A stretch of DNA of 64,000 bases from contig CANHQP010000015.1 of assembly GCA_947462925.1 (NCBI GenBank), positions 1 through 64,000 on the forward strand, in the 5' to 3' direction. Positions 58,736 through 64,000 of the stretch are shown one piece after another. This DNA is from Flavobacteriia bacterium (lineage in GTDB: Bacteria > Bacteroidota > Bacteroidia > Flavobacteriales_D > Crocinitomicaceae). A model generated the notes under the pieces. It saw nothing but the letters and a program-made list of their open reading frames with translations, was not told the DNA's origin and did not search any database. How positions within the stretch are numbered: position 1 is the first letter of the stretch; the number at the start of each line of letters is the position of its first letter. A program made the translations under genes and the position numbers.

Positions 58736-60862
58736 ATGAACTTTAAACTACTGTTTTCACTTGTATTTGTTAGTTTGTCATGGCTAGCACAAGCTCAAAA
58801 AAATTACGTTAAAGAAGCGAATGATATATATCGCAACGAAAATTTTTGTGAAGGAGCAGAAAAGTGTGCATTTGCTTACACAAAAATTGTACGTAAAAGT
58901 ACAGGTGCTTTAAAATTGAAAGGTGATATGGCTTACAAAACAGCTGAATGTTACCGTCAAACAGAAAACCCAAAAAGTGCTACTGAATGGTATGAAAAAG
59001 CATTGTTATTAAAATTCCAGGAAGTTGAGCCTTTGGTATATCTATACAATGCTGACATGTACAGAATCATGGGTGATTTCAAAAAAGCAAAAGAAAATTA
59101 TGTGGCTTACAAATCACTTGTACCAGAAGATACACGTGCTGATGTAGGTTTGAAATCTTGTGAAAAACATGAGGAGTTTAAAGCGAACAAAACAAAACAC
59201 ATTGTTTCAAACGAAGAAAAATTAAACAATTCTGGATACGAAATGGCACCAATGTTTGGTGACAAAAAAAATGTTCAAATGGTTTACAGTATTTCTAAGT
59301 CTGATAAAGGTGGAGATACTGACCCAAGAACATGTGAGTCTTATATGGATCTTTGGATTGCTGAATTAGACAAAAATGGAAACTGGATGCCTCCGAAAGC
59401 TTTTGAAGGTGAAGGAATCAATACTGAAGATAACGAAGGAACTGTTTGTTTCGACGGAAGAGGAAAAAAGATGTTCTTCACTAGATGTCCAAACGTGAAA
59501 AAGAAAAATCTCGGATGTGATATCTGGGTTTCTGAATTATCTGGAAAAAATTGGGGAGCACCAACAAAATTGATTTTAAAAGCAAGTGATACTATTTCTG
59601 TTGGACATCCATGTGTATCAGATGATGGTAAACACTTGGTTTTTGCATCTGACTTACCAGGTGGATTTGGTGGAAAAGATTTGTGGTATACAACTTACGA
59701 TAAAAAATCAGACAGCTGGTCTGCTCCAATCAACATGGGTGCAGGAATCAATACACCAGGAAACGAATTGTTTCCAACTTTGGCACTAAATGGTGATTTA
59801 TTATATGCATCAGATGGTTTACCAGGAGTTGGTGGCTTAGATATTTTCCGTGCAGCTAAAATTGGAGACGAAAACAAATGGGAAAACCCAACTAACCTTG
59901 GAATGCCTATCAATTCAGAATTCAATGATTATGCTTTAATTGAACATGATGACAAAAAAGGTTACTTCACTTCTGAAAGAAGAAAAGGTGACAAAGACAA
60001 CAAGGCAGATATCTGGAATTATGTAATGCCTCCAAACTTGTTTGACCTAACAGTAAATGTTGGTGAAGTTGGTGACATGACTAAGAAGAAAAGAGTAGCT
60101 GATTTACCAGTATATGTAGTTGGTACAAATGGCGAAAAATGGGAAGGTGTAACTAATGCTGACGGAAGAGTAAACTGGGAAAAGAAAACTGATGGAAGCA
60201 GATACATCAAACAAGATGTAGGTTACTCAGTTAGTCTAGGTACCAAGGCAGGTTATTTGGAAAACAAAAAAATCGAGAAATTTACGACTGTTGGTTTGAA
60301 CTACAACCAAAGTTTTGTCATCGATATGCAAATGGTTCCAAACAGAACTTTCAGATTACCTGAAGTTCGTTACCCGTTCAACCAATGGTCATTGTTAGTT
60401 GATTCAACTATCAACTCTAAAGATTCATTAAACTATGTATTTGACTTATTAAATGAATATCCTGGAATGGTATTACAGTTGAATTCTCATACGGATTCAC
60501 GTGGTAATGACAAATACAACCAAGTGCTTTCTGAAAATCGTGCTAAAGCATGCTACAAATACTTGGTTGAAGAAAAAGGAATTGACCCAAGAAGAATTGT
60601 TCCAGTTGGAAGAGGTGAAAGTATGCCTCAATTATTAACTGATGCAACTACTGGAGCTCCTGTTTTAGATGCTGCTGGAAAACAAATCGTTTTGACAGAA
60701 GCTTACATCAATTCTTTCAAGAAAACAAATCCGAAAGAATTTGAGAGATTGCACCAATTAAATCGTAGAACAGATGCGAAAGTGTTGACAATGGAATTTG
60801 ATCCAGCAACAACTCCTGTAGCTCCTGTGATTTATACACAATTTCAAAAGCTACCTAAATAA
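58736..60862 (+). CDS. PorE-like OmpA-family protein with TPR, beta-propeller and regulatory-like domains
   Basis: The 708 residues start at the ATG of MNFKLLFSLVF with a signal peptide ending LAQAQ. In order: TPR-like helices (about 25-155); a six-bladed PD40-like propeller (about 165-440: DDGKHLVFASDLPGGFGGKD, DGLLYASDGLPGVGGLDIF-type blades); a carboxypeptidase-regulatory-like unit (about 455-535: VTNADGRVNWEKKTDG); and an OmpA peptidoglycan-binding domain (about 560-690: LNSHTDSRGNDKYNQVLSEN, RAKACYKYLVEEKGIDPRRI). This is the architecture of PorE, which anchors the T9SS to peptidoglycan in Porphyromonas. That role here is inference. A terminator follows. Confidence 0.85.
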   Translation: MNFKLLFSLVFVSLSWLAQAQKNYVKEANDIYRNENFCEGAEKCAFAYTKIVRKSTGALKLKGDMAYKTAECYRQTENPKSATEWYEKALLLKFQEVEPLVYLYNADMYRIMGDFKKAKENYVAYKSLVPEDTRADVGLKSCEKHEEFKANKTKHIVSNEEKLNNSGYEMAPMFGDKKNVQMVYSISKSDKGGDTDPRTCESYMDLWIAELDKNGNWMPPKAFEGEGINTEDNEGTVCFDGRGKKMFFTRCPNVKKKNLGCDIWVSELSGKNWGAPTKLILKASDTISVGHPCVSDDGKHLVFASDLPGGFGGKDLWYTTYDKKSDSWSAPINMGAGINTPGNELFPTLALNGDLLYASDGLPGVGGLDIFRAAKIGDENKWENPTNLGMPINSEFNDYALIEHDDKKGYFTSERRKGDKDNKADIWNYVMPPNLFDLTVNVGEVGDMTKKKRVADLPVYVVGTNGEKWEGVTNADGRVNWEKKTDGSRYIKQDVGYSVSLGTKAGYLENKKIEKFTTVGLNYNQSFVIDMQMVPNRTFRLPEVRYPFNQWSLLVDSTINSKDSLNYVFDLLNEYPGMVLQLNSHTDSRGNDKYNQVLSENRAKACYKYLVEEKGIDPRRIVPVGRGESMPQLLTDATTGAPVLDAAGKQIVLTEAYINSFKKTNPKEFERLHQLNRRTDAKVLTMEFDPATTPVAPVIYTQFQKLPK

Positions 60863-60881
60863 GGTTTAAATATTTTCAAAG

Positions 60882-60912
60882 AAAGACTGTCAATTTTGGC
60901 AGTCTTTTTTTT
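60882..60912 (+). terminator. Intrinsic terminator after the OmpA-family gene
   Basis: AAAGACTG (60882-60889) pairs with CAGTCTTT (60900-60907), followed by a T run. Confidence 0.9.
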
Positions 60913-60962
60913 GTTTTAAGGATTTATCCAAGTTGGATTTTCCATAAATCAGTGCTTTTTAT

Positions 60963-60970
60963 TAATTTTG
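60963..60970 (+). promoter_or_regulatory. -7 promoter box TAATTTTG for purM
   Basis: A TAnnTTTG match 17 bases before the ATG at 60988. It lies inside the longer alternative reading from 60952, so it decides for the later start. Confidence 0.5.
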
Positions 60971-60987
60971 CACCTTTCAATACTGTT

Positions 60988-62154
60988 ATGTCAGATACAA
61001 GATACAATTTACGAGGAGTTTCAGCTGGGAAAGAAGATGTGCACAACGCCATCAAAAACGTTGATAAAGGTTTATTTCCACAAGCTTTTTGTAAAATTGT
61101 GCCTGATACACTTTCTGGTGATGAAGATTATTGCATCGTCATGCACGCAGATGGCGCAGGTACCAAATCTGCATTGGCTTACATGTATTGGAAAGAAACT
61201 GGCGATCTATCTGTTTGGAAAGGCATTTCTCAAGATGCGCTTATCATGAACATCGACGATTTACTTTGTGTTGGTGCAACGGATAATATTTTACTTTCTT
61301 CTACAATCGGTAGAAACAAAAATTTGGTTCCTGGAGAAGTCATATCAGCAATTATCAATGGAACAGAAGAATTACTTGTTGATTTGAGAAACCAAGGAAT
61401 TGGAATTCATTCAACGGGTGGAGAAACCGCAGACGTTGGTGATTTAGTGCGCACGTTAATAGTTGATTCGACAGTTGTTTGTAGAATGAAAAGAAGCGAT
61501 GTAATCTCCAACCACAACATTCAGAATGGTGATGTAATTGTTGGTCTTTCCTCTTTTGGTCAAGCTACTTACGAAACTGAATACAATGGCGGAATGGGAA
61601 GCAACGGTTTGACATCTGCACGTCATGATGTTTTCAACCACAGTTTAGCGACCAAATATCCTGAAAGTTTTGATCCTTCAGTGCCTGAAGAATTGGTTTA
61701 TTCTGGGAAATACAATTTAACGGACGAAGTGGAAAATTCGCCCATCAATGCTGGAAAATTAGTACTTTCTCCAACAAGAACTTACGCGCCGATTATTAAA
61801 AAAATATTAGATTCTCATCGCTCTGAAATTCACGGAATGGTGCATTGTAGCGGTGGTGCACAAACCAAAGTATTACATTTCGTAGACAATGTACACATCA
61901 TCAAAAACAATTTATTTGATGTTCCACCGCTGTTTAAAACGATTCAAGAAGAATCGAAAACAGAGTGGAAAGAAATGTACAAAGTTTTCAATATGGGACA
62001 CCGAATGGAAATTTATGTCCCAAAAAATATAGCACAAGAAATTATTTCCATCTCAGAATCATTTGGGGTTGACGCACAAATTGTTGGTCACGTTGAATCT
62101 TATGAAGGAAAAAAACTCACCATTCAATCAGAATTTGGAGAGTTTGTTTATTAA
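60988..62154 (+). CDS. purM: Phosphoribosylformylglycinamidine cyclo-ligase (AIR synthetase)
   Basis: PurM closes the imidazole ring in purine synthesis using ATP. The 388 residues from the ATG of MSDTRYNLRG include VSAGKEDVHNAI, the ATP-binding HADGAGTKSALAYMYW, MNIDDLLCVGATDNILLSST, HSTGGETADVGDLVRTL and SPTRTYAPIIKKIL. An E. coli PurM is near 345 residues; the longer version is typical of Bacteroidota to my memory. The prfA gene follows after six bases, forming a probable two-gene transcript. Confidence 0.93.
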   Translation: MSDTRYNLRGVSAGKEDVHNAIKNVDKGLFPQAFCKIVPDTLSGDEDYCIVMHADGAGTKSALAYMYWKETGDLSVWKGISQDALIMNIDDLLCVGATDNILLSSTIGRNKNLVPGEVISAIINGTEELLVDLRNQGIGIHSTGGETADVGDLVRTLIVDSTVVCRMKRSDVISNHNIQNGDVIVGLSSFGQATYETEYNGGMGSNGLTSARHDVFNHSLATKYPESFDPSVPEELVYSGKYNLTDEVENSPINAGKLVLSPTRTYAPIIKKILDSHRSEIHGMVHCSGGAQTKVLHFVDNVHIIKNNLFDVPPLFKTIQEESKTEWKEMYKVFNMGHRMEIYVPKNIAQEIISISESFGVDAQIVGHVESYEGKKLTIQSEFGEFVY

Positions 62155-62160
62155 AATCAT

Positions 62161-63240
62161 ATGCAAGATTTATTAAAAAAATTAGAAGCGATTCAATATC
62201 GTTTTGTTGAAGTGGGTACATTAATTGTCGATCCGGATATCATTTCCGACATGGATCGTTATGTCAAACTGAATAAAGAATACCGAGATTTAGAAGAAAT
62301 TGTGGGCGTTTATACGACCTACAAAAATGTACTCGATAATCTCGAAAATGCCAAAGCGATGCTTGCAGGTGAAGAAGATCCTGAAATGCGTGAAATGGCC
62401 AAAATGGAAATCGACGAATTAGAGCACAAGAAACCAGATTTAGAGGAACAAATCAAGGTTTTGTTGATTCCAAAAGATCCTGAAGATGACAAAAATGCCA
62501 TTCTCGAACTTCGCGCTGGAACTGGTGGAGACGAAGCTTGTATTTTCGTTGAAGATTGCTTCAGAATGTATACGCTTTTCTTCAAAGAAATGGGTTGGAC
62601 ATACGAAATCTTAAATTCAAATGAAGGTGGAACCAAAGGAATTAAAGAGATTTCTTTGGAAATTCAAGGCGCTGGAATTTATGGAATGTTGAAATTCGAA
62701 TCTGGTGTTCACCGCGTTCAACGTGTGCCAGAAACTGAATCTCAAGGTCGTGTGCATACTTCAGCAATCACTGTTGCGGTTTTGCCAGAAGCAGAAGAAG
62801 TGGATTTTGAATTAAATATGACTGATGTGAAACGTGATACTTTCCGTGCATCAGGTGCTGGTGGACAACACGTCAACAAAACAGAATCAGCCATCCGATT
62901 GACGCATTTACCAACAGGATTGGTGGTTGAATGTCAAGACGGTCGTTCACAACACAAAAACTTAGAAAAAGCAATTTCCGTTTTGCGTTCGAGATTGTAT
63001 CAACGAGAATTAGATCGCTTACATGAAGAAAGAGCGGCACACAGAAAGACTTTGGTATCCACTGGTGACCGATCTGCAAAAATTAGAACTTACAATTATC
63101 CACAAGGAAGAATTACCGATCATAGAATCAATAAAACGATGTACAATCTAAGTATGTTCATGAATGGTGACATACAAGAAATGATCGATGCATTGAAGAT
63201 GGCAGAAAACGCCGAACGAATGAAGGGTCAAGACAATTAA
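62161..63240 (+). CDS. prfA: Peptide chain release factor 1
   Basis: RF1 ends translation at UAA and UAG. The 359 residues have helical domain 1, the codon-recognition element in VQRVPETESQGRVHTSAITV (PxT motif, here PET), and the catalytic GGQ (residues 234-236) in ASGAGGQHVNKTESAIRLTH. CQDGRSQHKNLEKAISVLRS and a C-terminal helical segment follow. The PxT rather than SPF motif separates it from RF2. It is six bases behind purM and ends in a strong terminator. Confidence 0.95.
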   Translation: MQDLLKKLEAIQYRFVEVGTLIVDPDIISDMDRYVKLNKEYRDLEEIVGVYTTYKNVLDNLENAKAMLAGEEDPEMREMAKMEIDELEHKKPDLEEQIKVLLIPKDPEDDKNAILELRAGTGGDEACIFVEDCFRMYTLFFKEMGWTYEILNSNEGGTKGIKEISLEIQGAGIYGMLKFESGVHRVQRVPETESQGRVHTSAITVAVLPEAEEVDFELNMTDVKRDTFRASGAGGQHVNKTESAIRLTHLPTGLVVECQDGRSQHKNLEKAISVLRSRLYQRELDRLHEERAAHRKTLVSTGDRSAKIRTYNYPQGRITDHRINKTMYNLSMFMNGDIQEMIDALKMAENAERMKGQDN

Positions 63241-63244
63241 TTTC

Positions 63245-63278
63245 AAATCGCTGTAGTTCTTCTGCAGCGATTTTTTTA
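63245..63278 (+). terminator. Intrinsic terminator after prfA
   Basis: AAATCGCTGTAG pairs with CTGCAGCGATTT (one G-U) around a five-base loop, followed by a T run. Confidence 0.9.
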
Positions 63279-63383
63279 TATCATCCCTAAATCCACTTAT
63301 CACTTTTTACATTCTCTTAACACATTTTGCTGATTTACTAAAAATTAAAATCGCAATTTTGCACCCTAAATTGTCTGTTTCAA

Positions 63384-64000
63384 ATGAAGAACTTTTTAAT
63401 ACTATTTGTACTGTGTATCTTTTCGATAGAAGCATTTGCACAAAATAAATTTACCATCAGTGGAGGTATCAAAGACGATGCAAAAGGTGAAGAAATCATC
63501 AGTGCAAGAGTCAAAGTAAAGGACCAAGCAATCGGAACAAATTCGAATGAATACGGATTCTTTTCTATGACTTTACCTGAAGGAAAATATACTTTAGTTG
63601 TCTCAGCATACGGATTTGTTACTCAGGAAATTGAAGTCAATTTGAATCAAAATGTTCAATTGAGTGTTCAAATGAAAAATCCTGTAGAGGAATTGGAGGA
63701 AGTAAAAGTGACTGCAATCCGTCAAGATGCAAATGTGAAAGATGCCGTAATGGGCGTTGAAAGATTGGATCCAAAAGAATTGTCGAAACTTCCAGTTCTA
63801 TTGGGTGAAAAAGACATTATCAAAACCATGCAATTGCTTCCCGGTGTTAAAAATGCAGGAGAAGGAAGTTCTGGGTTTTACGTTCGTGGTGGTGGTGCAG
63901 ATCAAAATTTAATTTTGTTAGATGAAGCACCTGTTTACAATGCTTCTCACCTACTCGGCTTCTTTTCAACGTTCAATTCTGATGCTATTAAAGATGCAAC
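63384..64000 (+). CDS. TonB-dependent receptor, 5' part (cut by window end)
   Basis: An ATG at 63384 opens 205 codons that run past the window edge. A signal peptide (MKNFLILFVLCIFSIEAFAQ) leads into a carboxypeptidase-regulatory-like domain (SGGIKDDAKGEEIISARVKV, SNEYGFFSMTLPEGKYTLV). A TonB-receptor plug follows (LPVLLGEKDIIKTMQLLPGV, FYVRGGGADQNLILLDEAPV). The DEAPVYNASHLLGFFSTFNS block is typical. A TTTG-like element lies upstream but lacks a full TAnnTTTG. The ligand is unknown. Confidence 0.92.
   Translation, partial: MKNFLILFVLCIFSIEAFAQNKFTISGGIKDDAKGEEIISARVKVKDQAIGTNSNEYGFFSMTLPEGKYTLVVSAYGFVTQEIEVNLNQNVQLSVQMKNPVEELEEVKVTAIRQDANVKDAVMGVERLDPKELSKLPVLLGEKDIIKTMQLLPGVKNAGEGSSGFYVRGGGADQNLILLDEAPVYNASHLLGFFSTFNSDAIKDA

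Overview
This is low-G+C DNA (roughly one third G+C by eye) from a member of the Bacteroidota, most likely order Flavobacteriales. A Fluviicola/Crocinitomicaceae-type organism fits, but that placement is tentative. Supporting evidence: several proteins with type IX secretion (T9SS) tails of both type A and type B, DUF5686, DUF2851 and TonB receptor genes, and many upstream copies of the Bacteroidota -7 promoter box TAnnTTTG. There is one tRNA (Phe) and no rRNA or CRISPR array.

Layout. 1-700: right end of an IS982-like element abutting a gene that has lost its 5' end. 0.7-12.5 kb: mainly minus-strand housekeeping and envelope genes (SDR, PspC, DUF2851, an unnamed coiled-coil protein, lipoprotein, DUF5686, LptC, an outer-membrane protein, CoaX), with divergent Dus and MtnC genes. 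12.5-13.4 kb: tRNA-Phe next to a HigBA toxin-antitoxin pair. 13.5-24.3 kb: plus-strand secreted and small enzymes (M61-like peptidase, a four-domain fasciclin T9SS protein, a VOC/SRPBCC/DUF1801-CDGSH operon, TPR protein, MuiA-like protein, DUF983-thioredoxin pair). 24.5-35 kb: TonB receptor, C-type-lectin T9SS adhesin, MtnA on the opposite strand, and a second T9SS locus in which one protein seems to have lost its sorting tail. 35-44 kb: AraC-type membrane regulator, a second DUF5686 gene, and a five-gene nucleotide-sugar operon (WbpE, Ugd, Uxs, WbpD, WbpB homologues) for UDP-xylose and di-N-acetylated uronic acid surface sugars. 44-50 kb: TlyA, a PAP2 phosphatase and the sufABCD operon. The suf operon is interrupted by a four-helix-bundle (S23/IVP) gene flanked by inverted repeats. 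50.5-57.4 kb: two small secreted proteins and two very large type B T9SS adhesins with SprB, PKD, P-domain and reelin-like modules. 57.4-64 kb: RluA, a PorE-like OmpA protein, PurM, PrfA, and the 5' part of another TonB receptor.

The window mixes core metabolism and translation genes with cell-surface machinery: T9SS cargo, an anchoring OmpA protein, LPS export, and surface sugar synthesis. The least expected signals are non-genic. They are a four-copy intergenic repeat family whose hairpin cores change sequence but keep pairing, the four-helix-bundle insertion inside suf, an exact TAnnTTTG-N4-ATG spacing at four genes that suggests leaderless mRNAs, an orphan T9SS tail at 21.1 kb, and a minimal CDGSH iron-sulfur motif fused to a DUF1801/YdeI protein.
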